Shown in pieces: positions 28,289-36,482 of a DNA stretch of 36,482 nt (within the stretch, counting starts at the first letter, position 1; every line of letters starts with the position of its first letter). Origin of the DNA: Polyangiaceae bacterium. Its GTDB lineage: Bacteria; Myxococcota_A; Polyangia; Polyangiales; Polyangiaceae. The position numbers and the translations under genes are program-made. A model generated the notes under the pieces. The model searched no databases, had not been told where the DNA came from, and saw only the letters and a program-made list of their open reading frames with translations. The stretch lies in contig JAICQL010000060.1 in assembly GCA_025937895.1 (NCBI GenBank), positions 1 through 36,482 on the forward strand, written 5' to 3'.

Positions 28289-29791
28289 CTACTGGATCTT
28301 GAACTCGATGCGGCGGTTCTGCTGCCGCGCCGCGTTCGTCTTCTCGTTCACCAGCGGCTCATCGGGGCCCACGCCGCGGGTGCTGATGCGCTCGCCGCTG
28401 ACACCCTTCGACATCAGATAGCGCTTCACCGACTCGGCGCGCTGCTGCGAGAGCTTCAGGTTGTATTCGCGAGCGCCCGTGTCGTCGGTGTGACCGGCGA
28501 CCTCCACCTTCAGGTCCGGGTACTCCGCCAGGATCTTCGCCGCCTCGTCGAGCACCCCGAAGGAGCCCTCGCGGATGCTGTCCTTGTTGACGTCGAAGGT
28601 GATGCCCGCGATCACCCCCGAGAACTTCTTCACGGCATCGGGCAACACGTCGGGGCAGCCGTCGGTGTCCTCGAAGCCGTTCTTCGTCTCGGCCTCCGTC
28701 GGGCACTTGTCGTCGGGATCGGCGAAGCCATCTTGATCCGTATCACCGGGGCAACCCAGCGGCGGTACGCCTGCGACGCCGGGGCACTGGTCGTCGCGAT
28801 CGATGACACTGTCGCCGTCGCGATCGGGGCAGCCGAGCGGGGCCAGGCCCGGCTCATGCACGCATTGATCGCTCTCGTCCGGGATACCGTCCGCGTCCGC
28901 GTCCAGCACCGGGCAACCCAGGGGCGCAGGCCCAGCCTGATCCGGGCAGCGGTCATCCGCGTCCAGGATCTGATCGCTGTCGCGATCGCGGAGCGGGCAG
29001 CCCTCCGGAGCCACGCCGGGCTCGCTGGGGCAGAGGTCATTGGTATCGAGGAAGCCGTCCCCGTCGCGGTCCAGCGGAGCCTTGCTGCGGCCCAACACCA
29101 GGCTGGCGCCGGCAGAGACCTCCAGGCTGTTCGGGGTGTCGCCGATGGCGCGCTGATTGGTGATGGTGTCGCGCACATCGACGCGGAAGCTCCAGTCATC
29201 ATTGGCGGCCAGCTTCACGCCCCCGCCAAAGTGGAAGGCCGGGTCGCTGTCGTCACCAGACGTCTCGTTGAACACCGTCCAGTAACCCGCGCCACCCGCC
29301 ACGAACGGCACCACCCGCCACAGCGGCAGCTGCGCCACCACCTGCGCGCGGCCCGCCCAGAGCGTGCCCGACTCACCGCTGTCCGCCTTGGCCAGACCCA
29401 TCATGCCCTCCAGCTCTCCGCCGAGGAAGGTGAGGGGAAAGTACCCCACGCGCACGCCCAGCTCTGCAGCGGGCTGCTTGTACTCCGAGAAGGGGCGCGG
29501 AGTGACCACGCCACCGGAGACCGTCGGCGGCCCGCGGAAGCTGTTGTCATCGGACAGGAACAACATCCCCGCGAAGGCGCCCAGCTCCCAGGTGTTGGCC
29601 TGGGGCTTGTATTGATGCAGGAAGCCGCCTCCGCTGCTGTCGTCCTGCGCGGAGGCCTGCACGGCTACCGAGGCCTCTGCGCCGACGGCTGTGGCTGCCA
29701 GCGTTTCCTGCGCGTGGGCTGGCGCCATCAGGGCTACCAGCGAACCAAGAACCGTACTCGAACCGATCAATGTCAAACTGCGAAAACGCAT
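28289..29791 (-). CDS. OmpA-family outer-membrane protein with TSP3 repeats
   Basis: About 500 residues. A cleavable signal peptide (ends near AHAQE) is followed by a beta-barrel-like domain (about 60-240, alternating strands such as ELGVRVGYFPL). Next is a series of calcium-binding thrombospondin type-3 repeats (about 245-375: DRDGDGFLDTNDLCP, DADADGIPDESDQC and similar). The C-terminal OmpA domain (about 385-500) binds peptidoglycan, with VAGHTDDTGAREYN and RAESVKRYL. This order is typical of OprF-type proteins. ATG 29791 follows a GGAG site; a GTG one codon upstream is possible. The TSP3 stalk probably needs Ca2+. It follows a Cys-rich collagen-like lipoprotein on the same strand, with hairpins between. 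Confidence 0.95.
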   Translation of the reverse strand: MRFRSLTLIGSSTVLGSLVALMAPAHAQETLAATAVGAEASVAVQASAQDDSSGGGFLHQYKPQANTWELGAFAGMLFLSDDNSFRGPPTVSGGVVTPRPFSEYKQPAAELGVRVGYFPLTFLGGELEGMMGLAKADSGESGTLWAGRAQVVAQLPLWRVVPFVAGGAGYWTVFNETSGDDSDPAFHFGGGVKLAANDDWSFRVDVRDTITNQRAIGDTPNSLEVSAGASLVLGRSKAPLDRDGDGFLDTNDLCPSEPGVAPEGCPLRDRDSDQILDADDRCPDQAGPAPLGCPVLDADADGIPDESDQCVHEPGLAPLGCPDRDGDSVIDRDDQCPGVAGVPPLGCPGDTDQDGFADPDDKCPTEAETKNGFEDTDGCPDVLPDAVKKFSGVIAGITFDVNKDSIREGSFGVLDEAAKILAEYPDLKVEVAGHTDDTGAREYNLKLSQQRAESVKRYLMSKGVSGERISTRGVGPDEPLVNEKTNAARQQNRRIEFKIQ

Positions 29792-29839
29792 CACAACTCC
29801 ACAGCGGAGGGACTACTGCACTACTTTTCAATCGAGGTG

Positions 29840-29865
29840 GCGGACGGTCCCTCGAGACCGTCCGC
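29840..29865 (-). promoter_or_regulatory. Perfect 10-bp inverted repeat upstream of the OmpA gene
   Basis: GCGGACGGTC, a 6-base loop and GACCGTCCGC. It stands about 49 bp upstream of the OmpA start, without a T-run on either side. It may be a 5'-UTR hairpin, an operator or a factor-assisted terminator; the sequence does not decide. Confidence 0.45.
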
Positions 29866-29919
29866 TATCTTCCAGGAGGGCTTGTCAGCTGAGAGGCTGG
29901 GAGCCAACGTTGCCGAGTT

Positions 29920-29943
29920 CGCGCCACGGTGGGCCGTGGCGCG
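29920..29943 (-). terminator. Perfect 10-bp hairpin after the Cys-rich lipoprotein
   Basis: CGCGCCACGG, loop of 4, CCGTGGCGCG, about 35 bp past the lipoprotein stop. No T-run follows on the minus strand, so it is a terminator candidate without the standard tail, possibly a 3'-end stabiliser. Confidence 0.45.
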
Positions 29944-29977
29944 GAGATTTGGTTTACCCGGGGATCTCGTTGTTGTT

Positions 29978-31693
29978 TTAAAGGAGCACGCAGGTCACGT
30001 TCGTGACGACTTGCCCTTGCCCGTGATTGGCCAAGATCGAGGTGGATTGGCAGTGGACGTCCGCCGTGATCCCCAGCGCGGGCATTGGGCCAAGGCTCGT
30101 GCCATACCCTTGACACGAGAAGCCGCCATCGTTCGACGGCTCCTCCACCGAGAAGGCGCTGGCGACAGCGTTGGGGTGGTTGAGCTTCAGCTTGCAGAGG
30201 ACATCCGCGTCGGCTTGGTCGCAGCCGTCCGGGCCAGCGTAGTTGCACAAGCAGTATAGCTGAGTTGCAAGGGCGAAGCTCGCTGTATCCCCGCACTGGA
30301 TACCCTCGGTGGAACAATTTTCGTCGCAGCCGTCGCCCGGCGTGAGGCCGCCATCGTCACACGTCTCGCCATTGGCTGCGTCGATGATGCCGTCACCGCA
30401 GAAGCTCAGAGTCCCCGCGCCTTCGACGCAGCTGGAGGTGCACACGGTGCAGCTAACGCTCTCTCCGTAGGTGCAAGCTTCGGTGACCGCGTTGCTGTCG
30501 TCGCAGGTCTCATTGTTGGCGGCATCGATCTGGCCATCACCGCACAGGCTCGCCACGCCGGAAACTTCAGCGCAGGTGGCGTCGCACACGGTACAGCTTT
30601 CAACGCCGTACTCGCACGCCTCGGTGTTCGTGTTGCCATCATCGCAGGCCTCGCCATTGCCTCCATCCTTGACGTTGTCGCCACAGAAGCTGGCGGCGCC
30701 GGGCACGCTGGCACAGTGGGAATCGCAGACGGTGCAGCTGGTCAGACCGTAGTCGCAGGTCTCGGTAACCGCGTTGCCATCATCGCAGGTCTCGCCGTTG
30801 CCTCCGTCGGCGACGTTGTCGCCGCAGAAGGTGAGGACGCCAGAGACCTCCTGGCAGCTGGAGTTACAGACCACACAGGGGAGCGTGCTCCCGTACGAGC
30901 AGGTCTCCGTGACGTCGTTTCCATCGTCGCAGGTCTCCCCGGCAGAGGTGACCGAGTCTCCGCAGATGACCCGCGAACAGACGTAGTTGGTCTGATCGAT
31001 CTCGTCGTCGTGCAGCTCGTCATCGTTGGCGTCACCGGCGCCGTCGCCGTTGTCGAGGCCCATGTCCACGCGCAGGCCGTCTTCGATGCAGTTCACACCG
31101 GCGGGCTCCGTCGTGAGCCGAACCAGCGAGGAGAAGCCATCTTCGCCTGGCGCACCGTGCGCGCCATTCTGACCCTGCGTCCCGTTCGCGCCGGGGGTAC
31201 CCGGCTCACCTTGCGGACCCTGGTCACCTTGCGGACCCTGCTCGCCCTGCGGACCGGCGTCACCGGTCGCGCCCGTGGCACCGTTCGCACCATTCGCGCC
31301 ATTCGCACCATTCGCGCCGTTGCAGACCTTGCGGGTGGCGCCTGCCTCATCGGCGTCCACCGTGCCGTTGCCATTGCGGTCGTAGCCCATGGACAGCAAG
31401 TAGCCTCCCGCCGCGCAATCCGCGTCGTTGGCGGCCAGCTCGGAGCTGGTCACCGCCGCGCCGCGGCTCGCCGCGCCATTGCACACGAACGCGCTGGCAG
31501 TGATCTCCTCCGTGGCGAGCGTCCCATCGGCGTTGGTGTCCGCGCCAAAGCTCAGCTTGCTGCCCCCGTCGGCGCAGTTGTCGCCCGGTACCTCTTCGTT
31601 GACGTTCGTCAGGTACAAGATGCCTTCGTCCGTGCACGAGGCCCACGCAAGCAGCGCTAGCCCGGCAACCCAAGGTGCCGCTAACTTCCTCAT
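29978..31693 (-). CDS. Surface lipoprotein with collagen-like stalk and DUF4215 Cys-rich repeats
   Basis: A 571-residue lipoprotein (lipobox AWASC, Cys20). Two DUF7151-like units come first (DNCADGGSKLSFGADTN and DCAAGGYLLSMGYDRN), each ending in a VCNG. A collagen-like Gly-x-y segment of about 60 residues follows (GANGANGATGATG, then GPQGEQGPQGDQG), and a third DUF7151-like unit. Five or six DUF4215 repeats then follow, each with FCGD/NxETCDDGN and paired Cys, the myxobacterial 'Cys-rich repeat'. A 90-residue Cys-containing tail ends the protein. Reads as a rigid surface stalk or adhesin; binding partner unknown. ATG 31693 follows an AGAGGA/AGGGG site. The long open frames on the opposite strand here are shadows of the repeats. 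Confidence 0.93.
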   Translation of the reverse strand: MRKLAAPWVAGLALLAWASCTDEGILYLTNVNEEVPGDNCADGGSKLSFGADTNADGTLATEEITASAFVCNGAASRGAAVTSSELAANDADCAAGGYLLSMGYDRNGNGTVDADEAGATRKVCNGANGANGANGANGATGATGDAGPQGEQGPQGDQGPQGEPGTPGANGTQGQNGAHGAPGEDGFSSLVRLTTEPAGVNCIEDGLRVDMGLDNGDGAGDANDDELHDDEIDQTNYVCSRVICGDSVTSAGETCDDGNDVTETCSYGSTLPCVVCNSSCQEVSGVLTFCGDNVADGGNGETCDDGNAVTETCDYGLTSCTVCDSHCASVPGAASFCGDNVKDGGNGEACDDGNTNTEACEYGVESCTVCDATCAEVSGVASLCGDGQIDAANNETCDDSNAVTEACTYGESVSCTVCTSSCVEGAGTLSFCGDGIIDAANGETCDDGGLTPGDGCDENCSTEGIQCGDTASFALATQLYCLCNYAGPDGCDQADADVLCKLKLNHPNAVASAFSVEEPSNDGGFSCQGYGTSLGPMPALGITADVHCQSTSILANHGQGQVVTNVTCVLL

Positions 31694-32201
31694 CCCCTAG
31701 TCCTCTCTAAGAAGGCGGTGCGCCCTCCGCTGCCCCGCATGGCGGGTCGCGGTCTGGTAAACGGTTCTGGAGTGGTGCTGTTAAGTGACGCTCGAGGTGA
31801 ATGCTCGAAGCCAGCTTCTGATCCACTTCGACCCAAGGCTGCTCCAGAAAGGTGCGGGCGTATCTCCACCGTTTCACGCAGCTAATGCGTGCCATCGCGG
31901 CACGTCGAGTGGGCGATCAGCAGGATCAATGCTGTTTCATGCGGTCCGCCTGTGCCGAACGGATCCCCGGATCGTCCGGCGAAGCTGTCAAAAGTCTGGC
32001 GCCGAGCCGCGCTTTGCCTACAGTGTAGGGCTCTCGTGATTCGCTGAGCCCGCGCCAAGGAGCCGGGCTCTTCTCCGTCCGCCGACGCAGCGCACGGCCT
32101 GGCGAAGTCGCTGCAACACGCACGCACGCTCGCTCTCCCGGCGAGCGCTGGCGGAGCTCTGCGCTCCGAGCGGCACTCCTCCGCGCTGCAGGTGATTCAC
32201 C
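31694..32201. other. Divergent intergenic region, 508 bp
   Basis: Between the collagen-like lipoprotein (minus) and the HExxH lipoprotein (plus). Short frames on both strands show no signal peptide or domain. No clear promoter or hairpin terminator was recognised, though both promoters are expected here. Confidence 0.4.
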
Positions 32202-32783
32202 ATGCAATGTTCAAGGTACACGCCCGCCGTCATGGCACTCTTGCTCGCGGCCTGCAGCTCTTCCGCGCCCGTGGTTCGCTACGACGAAGCCAGCAGTACG
32301 GCGGAGCTGGCGCCCAGCTTTGCGCTGTTCACCAGGGACGCGGTACTGTACGAGGCCGCGCAACGCGCGCAGAGCCGCATCGAGGCAGCCCTCGGCCACA
32401 GCAGGCTCGCGCTGGCCGAGCCCCAGAGCGCTACCAGCTGCCAGCCGTTTCAGGCCAGCTGTGGCTTCGAGGTCGCCTTCGATGAAGTGGTGTACTGCCA
32501 CGGCAGCTCCGAGCCCGCGCTCGCCTGCACCGCACAGGGCGCGCGCGGCAAGGCGCTTGGCATCAAGCTACAGGCATCCCTCAGCGGCGAAGAGCTGGAC
32601 AACCGCCTCATCCACGAGCTCTTCCACGTCATCACCCTCAACCGCGCCCGGCACTCCCGCGACGGCCTGTTCATGGAGTACACCTTCGGCCACGAACGCA
32701 TCACCCAGGGCACCCTCGAAGCGGTCTGCGAGCACTTCAGCTGCAGCCACATGACGGAGGAGGAGGACGCTGGCGGGGAGTGA
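32202..32783 (+). CDS. Lipoprotein with HExxH zincin motif
   Basis: A 193-residue lipoprotein (lipobox LLAAC, Cys18). A putative zinc-protease signature HELFH (His138, Glu139, His142) is followed by ITLNRARHSRDGLF, where His150 may be the third ligand. Four Cys in the middle part and a CEHFSC pair near the end suggest disulfides. The protein is small for a secreted metalloprotease and I do not recognise the family. ATG 32202 is followed by a signal peptide; the ribosome-binding site (CAGGTG) is modest. Activity is an inference from the motif. It is divergent from the collagen-like lipoprotein and is followed at some distance by the beta-trefoil lipoprotein. Confidence 0.8.
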   Translation: MQCSRYTPAVMALLLAACSSSAPVVRYDEASSTAELAPSFALFTRDAVLYEAAQRAQSRIEAALGHSRLALAEPQSATSCQPFQASCGFEVAFDEVVYCHGSSEPALACTAQGARGKALGIKLQASLSGEELDNRLIHELFHVITLNRARHSRDGLFMEYTFGHERITQGTLEAVCEHFSCSHMTEEEDAGGE

Positions 32784-33071
32784 GGGCATGTGGCGCGAGC
32801 ACCACGCCGGCACGTGCCACCCGCGCGCCTGCTGGGCTGTCCATCGCTGGTGAGATGCGGGGGAGCGGAGCTCGTGCGCGGAAACGGCACGGGGTTGTTG
32901 CTTGGTGAAACTGGGGAGCGTCGTATCGGCACGAAGATTACACACACGTGCGTACGGCTCAGCACCGAACTTAACGCGCCCTTTACTTCGAGGTGGTCGC
33001 GAGCGGGGTGGGCCCGCATGCTTAATCTCCGTTAACGCCTTGCGTCGCGCTCTCCGTGCGGGGCGAGGGAG

Positions 33072-34937
33072 ATGACCGAAACCAACAACCAGCAAAGCAG
33101 ACCGTTCTCGTTCATGAAATTCATAGCACCGTACATCACCGCTCCAGCGCTGCTGGCGTCGTTCGCGCTTCTGGCGAGCTGCAGCGCCGAGGGCTTTCCC
33201 ACCGACCCTCTGCTGGATCAGCCCTCTGATCAGGCGTGGCTTGCCGAGGGGGAGGAGTCCCCTGAGGCGCTGGAGTCCTCGGAGGCCATCTCATACATGG
33301 ACGAGGAGTCGGAGTTCGGGCAGTCGGAGCTGGCTCTCTCGGCCGCTTGTGGCGGCGATGACACGAACATGCTGTCTGCCGGTCTGGCGGTGGCGATCGG
33401 TACGGAGGTGGGCCGCTGGGATGTGAGCACGGACTTCACGGTGGTCAATGGCAAGCTGGAGCTATCGGCCACCGGCAAGCTGCGCTGTGGCTCGACGGGG
33501 GCGAACTGCCCGAAGACCACCGCGTTGCTCCGGATGCAGGACGACGCTTCGAGCGCCATCCCCAACCACAGCCCGTCGGGATACCGGAGCAAGCTGACGG
33601 GGTGGTACAATACGCAGAAGACGGCGCTCACCAACAAGGTGAACGAGCTCTTGAACGTGGATGAGGGCGTCTACCGCATCCGCTCGCTGCTGAGCGGCAA
33701 ATACGTCGTGCCCGCGGGCGGCTCGAGCTCGAGCGGGGTCTCGTTGCAGCAGTCGGACCAGTACAGCGGAACCACGGCCGCGCAGTGGAAGATCCACCTT
33801 CGAGGTACGCAGCGGCAGCTCAAGAACGTCAAGAGCGGCCTGTGCATGGACCTGCAGAGCAACGTGAACGGCCAGACGAACATCGTGCAGCGCGCGTGCA
33901 ACGGCTCGTCGACGCAGGATTTTCGTATCGGTCAGCTGAATGCGAGCGAGTTCACGCTGCGCAGCCGGCACAACCTGGCGTTCCAGCCGCAAAATGGCTC
34001 CACCGGCAACAACGTCAACATCGTGCAGAACACGGTGAAGGGCACTACCCCGGAGAAATTCGCGATCGAGAAGTACGGCAGCGGGCCGCATCGCGACTTC
34101 CTGGAGACGATCACGGCCGTGTATAGCCTGAAGGTGGCGCACACCGGCATGGCCATGGCGGTGCAGAGCAACAGCACGAGCGATGGGGTGGCTGTGCTAC
34201 AGCAGCCGTACGTGGCCACGGACGACCGCTTCCACTGGTACGTGACGCAGCTCGGCTCGTACACGTTTCCGAATGGCCATGTCCAGAACACGTACCAGAT
34301 GATGAACCGTGCCACGGGCAAGTGCCTGGACGCGGTCAGCAGTCGCCTGACACAGCGCACCTGCAACACCGGGTACACGCAGCGCTTTAGCTACGTGCCC
34401 ACTGGCAACCTGCGTCAGGTGCTGTACGACTACAACGGCAAGACCATTGACGTGCAATACGGCTCCACCGCCAACGGCGCCCCCGTGGTGGAGGGCCCGT
34501 CCAACACCTGGCAGATGTACAACATGTGGACGATGGATCCGCTGATCGCCATCGAGCCGCATCGCCTGACCTTGTCTCACACGACGAACGATGGCCCGTG
34601 CGGCAAGTACTACTGGTACAACATCAAGCAGCCCAACGGTAGCTCGCTCCGCAACCCGGGCAGCAGCTGGGTTCAGCTGATCTTCGCCGGTGGCAAGCAG
34701 TCGGCGGGCGGCAAGGACGTGAACCCGCACATCGCCCAGCGCGTGAGCGGCGACCTGGTCGCGATTGATCCGGTGTATGGGCTGGACGGCTCGGGCAGCA
34801 CGTCGACCGGCTCCTGCACGGCGTCCTGCGTGAGCGTCAGCACCAAGAGCATCGCCGGTGCGTGCTGTTCTTGCAATGGGTCGAACAAGAAGTTCAGCAG
34901 GACGACCTGGAACCCAAACACGTACATGTGCAAGTGA
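33072..34937 (+). CDS. Lipoprotein with ricin-type beta-trefoil (CBM13-like) repeats
   Basis: About 621 residues. The signal peptide reads FALLASC, with Cys37 if ATG 33072 is used or Cys23 from ATG 33114. GAGGGAG lies directly before 33072, too close for an ideal site, so the start is uncertain. An acidic linker and a small Cys-containing domain (about 95-190) are followed by two ricin-B-like beta-trefoil lectin regions (about 195-345 and 355-510), with subunits such as YRIRSLLSGKYVVPAGG and TYQMMNRATGKCLDAV. A C-terminal Cys-rich stretch (CTASCVSVSTKSIAGACCSC) closes it. Likely a surface carbohydrate-binding protein; no catalytic domain is seen. A Rho-independent terminator follows. Confidence 0.9.
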   Translation: MTETNNQQSRPFSFMKFIAPYITAPALLASFALLASCSAEGFPTDPLLDQPSDQAWLAEGEESPEALESSEAISYMDEESEFGQSELALSAACGGDDTNMLSAGLAVAIGTEVGRWDVSTDFTVVNGKLELSATGKLRCGSTGANCPKTTALLRMQDDASSAIPNHSPSGYRSKLTGWYNTQKTALTNKVNELLNVDEGVYRIRSLLSGKYVVPAGGSSSSGVSLQQSDQYSGTTAAQWKIHLRGTQRQLKNVKSGLCMDLQSNVNGQTNIVQRACNGSSTQDFRIGQLNASEFTLRSRHNLAFQPQNGSTGNNVNIVQNTVKGTTPEKFAIEKYGSGPHRDFLETITAVYSLKVAHTGMAMAVQSNSTSDGVAVLQQPYVATDDRFHWYVTQLGSYTFPNGHVQNTYQMMNRATGKCLDAVSSRLTQRTCNTGYTQRFSYVPTGNLRQVLYDYNGKTIDVQYGSTANGAPVVEGPSNTWQMYNMWTMDPLIAIEPHRLTLSHTTNDGPCGKYYWYNIKQPNGSSLRNPGSSWVQLIFAGGKQSAGGKDVNPHIAQRVSGDLVAIDPVYGLDGSGSTSTGSCTASCVSVSTKSIAGACCSCNGSNKKFSRTTWNPNTYMCK

Positions 34938-34994
34938 GCGGTAGCAGGCTGACCTGCTGCTGAACGGACCCGCGCCCCGTGGCGCGGTGATGAT

Positions 34995-35035
34995 GCTGCG
35001 GCTCGGCTGGTCCGGGTCGCAGCTCTCTTTTTTTT
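34995..35035 (+). terminator. Rho-independent terminator of the beta-trefoil gene
   Basis: A 12-bp stem, GCTGCGGCTCGG and CCGGGTCGCAGC with two G-U pairs, has a 5-base loop and is followed by TCTC and eight T. It lies 58 bp past the stop. This is the only standard intrinsic terminator found in the window. Two smaller hairpins (34943-34958 and 34971-34986) precede it. Confidence 0.85.
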
Positions 35036-35048
35036 GTGCTCGTTCTGC

Positions 35049-35615
35049 TCAGCGCCCGCGCGCTTGCCGGCTGCAGCTCAGCGCTTGCAAGGTGGCGATG
35101 GCACACACCGTCAGCAGCGGCGCGACGCTCACGTAGCTCGAGGCCAGGAGCAGCTGGCTCTGTGCCAGCGAGCGGGGTGTCCAGATCTCTTGCACCCGTC
35201 CAGTGAACACCTTCAGCAGCTCCTCACAGGGCAGCGGATTGTCCCTCAGGTACTCGGCCGCATCGCTGGTCAGCTCCAGGCCGATGACGCGCACTTGGCC
35301 GTAGTAGCCGCAGGTGTGAGTGTCGAGCAGCAGACGGTGGGCGAGCAGCGCAGCGAGCGCCAGCGCCAGCGACCCGAGCGCCAGCCCCACCCAGAGCGGC
35401 GTGTGTGATGCGCCGCGCCGCTGGCGCCCGCACACCGTCAGCAAGCCGGTGGCGACGAGCACCAGGAATGGCGTGGGCCAGTACGCGGCGCTCTGCGTGA
35501 GGAAGCCGGGCGCTGGCAGCAAGAAGCCGCCCAAGGAGGCGAGCAAGGCTACGCCCAACTGGCACAGCTCCGTCCAGCTGGGCGCGAGTGAACGTTGGCT
35601 TACGAGATCGCTCAT
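35049..35615 (-). CDS. Multi-helix membrane protein, unknown
   Basis: A 188-residue protein with about four membrane helices (ELCQLGVALLASLGG; PFLVLVATGLL; WVGLALGSLALALAALL; SVAPLLTVCAIAT). Between helices 3 and 4 is an extracytoplasmic loop of about 50 residues with two Cys (TCGYYG, LPCEELL) that may form a disulfide. ATG 35615 starts 2 bp after the stop of the upstream lipoprotein gene, so the two are co-transcribed. An in-frame extension upstream is Arg-rich and not believable. No family is recognised. Confidence 0.8.
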   Translation of the reverse strand: MSDLVSQRSLAPSWTELCQLGVALLASLGGFLLPAPGFLTQSAAYWPTPFLVLVATGLLTVCGRQRRGASHTPLWVGLALGSLALALAALLAHRLLLDTHTCGYYGQVRVIGLELTSDAAEYLRDNPLPCEELLKVFTGRVQEIWTPRSLAQSQLLLASSYVSVAPLLTVCAIATLQALSCSRQARGR

Positions 35616-35617
35616 CT

Positions 35618-36482
35618 TCAGTCTGCTCCGGGCAGAGGCACGCCGGAAAGGACGCCGGGCAGGGTGGCAGCGCCCGACATGAAGCCCACGGGCTCCGCTG
35701 GCGGCGCTACCGGTGCCAGTAGATCGATGACCTGCTCGAGCGCGCTGGCGCCCACCTCCACATCGAGCCGGCTGCTGGAGATGCCGGAATACCGCGCGGC
35801 GCCCGCACGGTGCTGTCCCGGCGATGTGGGGGGGCTCTGCTCGGCCGCAGCAACGGGGCTCTGCCCGGGAGGCACGGCCCACAGCACGTAGTAGCCAGCC
35901 TCGTCGAAGACACGGCCGGCGGGGCTGCTGTAGCGATCGAAGCGGCGCGGCGCGTGCGGCTTGCGCTCCTGCGCCTTGCGCACGAACCAGACCTCATAGC
36001 CCGCGACCTCTCGCTGCGCGGCATCGCGGGTGACGACGCTCACGTTGACGGGCACAGGTCCCCCGAAGCGGCGGCACTGCTGCGCCTTGATCTCCACGTC
36101 GCGCAGCAGCGCGGAGAGCAGCAGGCGAGCGTCCGTGCTGGGCAACTGGCGCAGCTCTGCCAGGAGCGCGCGATGCTCGGCGAGCGCCTTTGCCAGCTCC
36201 GCCACCGAGGTGCTGGGCTGCCACTCGGGCGCCTTGCGCAGCAGCCAGCCCAGCTCCTTGCGGACGTGGGCCAGCTGCGCGCCGAGCGCGGCATCGAGGA
36301 CCAAATGGGATTCGCGCGCGAGCTCCTCCAGCGCGTCACGAGTGAGCATCAGCTCTTGCTGCGCGCGCTCGAGCAGCGGTGTGGAGGGCTGTGCTGGAGT
36401 TGCCGCGGGCCCGGGCAGCTCCGAACCAGCGCGAGCCGTGGCCCCGCTACAGCCGCTGGCCAGCGAGAGCAGCGGCAGAGCC
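35618..36482 (-). CDS. Lipoprotein, N-terminus cut by the window edge
   Basis: About 287 residues are visible. The frame runs off the window end, and the first residues read LPLLSLASGCSG, a signal-peptide end with lipobox, so only a few codons and the start are missing. The ATG at 36349 is internal. The N-terminal half is helical with many Leu, Ala and Glu residues, probably coiled coil. A beta-rich part follows (VNVSVVTRDAAQREVAGYEVWFV...), then YYVLWAVPPG and a Pro/Ala-rich end. The stop is 2 bp before the start of the membrane-protein gene, so the pair is an operon. Function unknown. Confidence 0.8.
   Translation of the reverse strand, partial: ALPLLSLASGCSGATARAGSELPGPAATPAQPSTPLLERAQQELMLTRDALEELARESHLVLDAALGAQLAHVRKELGWLLRKAPEWQPSTSVAELAKALAEHRALLAELRQLPSTDARLLLSALLRDVEIKAQQCRRFGGPVPVNVSVVTRDAAQREVAGYEVWFVRKAQERKPHAPRRFDRYSSPAGRVFDEAGYYVLWAVPPGQSPVAAAEQSPPTSPGQHRAGAARYSGISSSRLDVEVGASALEQVIDLLAPVAPPAEPVGFMSGAATLPGVLSGVPLPGAD

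Noticed and set aside
27962..30259. A 765-codon plus-strand frame over the OmpA gene
   Set aside because: Antisense to the OmpA/TSP3 gene and the end of the lipoprotein gene; no signal peptide or domain, while the minus-strand reading has clear domains.

Overview
The window is uniformly GC-rich and densely coded. It carries large multi-PAS histidine kinases, a degenerate Ser/Thr kinase, many lipoproteins with low-complexity or Cys-rich repeats, an OmpA protein with thrombospondin type-3 repeats, and effector-associated domains. This mix points to a myxobacterium (Myxococcota, probably Polyangia). That assignment is inferred from gene content, not from a marker gene. No rRNA, tRNA, CRISPR array, insertion sequence or origin was seen.

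Layout. 1-6.5 kb: a Gly/Ser-rich lipoprotein, a membrane pseudokinase and a large PAS/GAF histidine kinase. 6.7-12 kb: a small membrane protein with a lipoprotein of the plant oil-body-associated (DUF1264) family, then a hybrid histidine kinase with triplicated PAS domains converging on a single-domain response regulator. 12.4-19.7 kb: a seven-gene operon with tight or overlapping junctions: cytochrome P450, a NarI-like membrane cytochrome b with a C-terminal zinc ribbon, a molybdopterin oxidoreductase, a four-cluster ferredoxin, a Tat-anchored Rieske protein, a one- or two-helix membrane protein, and a SLAC1/TehA-type anion transporter. 19.7-21.1 kb: NhaA antiporter, convergent to that operon.

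21.3-23.0 kb: a divergent gene pair whose products share an N-terminal EAD1-like domain. One continues into a trypsin-like protease with an intact triad, the other into a polyproline tract and a transmembrane helix. This is the best candidate for an undescribed conflict or signalling system. 23.1-26.3 kb: a LuxR-type regulator, then a two-gene operon of a ferritin-like di-iron protein and an MpaB/Lcp-family (DUF2236) heme oxygenase whose frame is broken by one in-frame TAG. 26.4-31.7 kb: a lipoprotein glycoside hydrolase, an OmpA/TSP3 protein and a DUF4215/collagen-like lipoprotein. 31.7-36.5 kb: an HExxH lipoprotein, a beta-trefoil lipoprotein with a clear Rho-independent terminator, and a membrane protein following a lipoprotein cut by the window edge.

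Working together: the 12.4-19.7 kb operon reads as a quinol-linked electron chain (cytochrome b and Rieske to ferredoxin to Mo enzyme) with a co-transcribed P450 and an anion channel. Substrate is not settled by sequence; nitrate or a sulfur oxyanion are the obvious candidates. The surface proteins probably reflect a predatory or biofilm lifestyle, which is inference.
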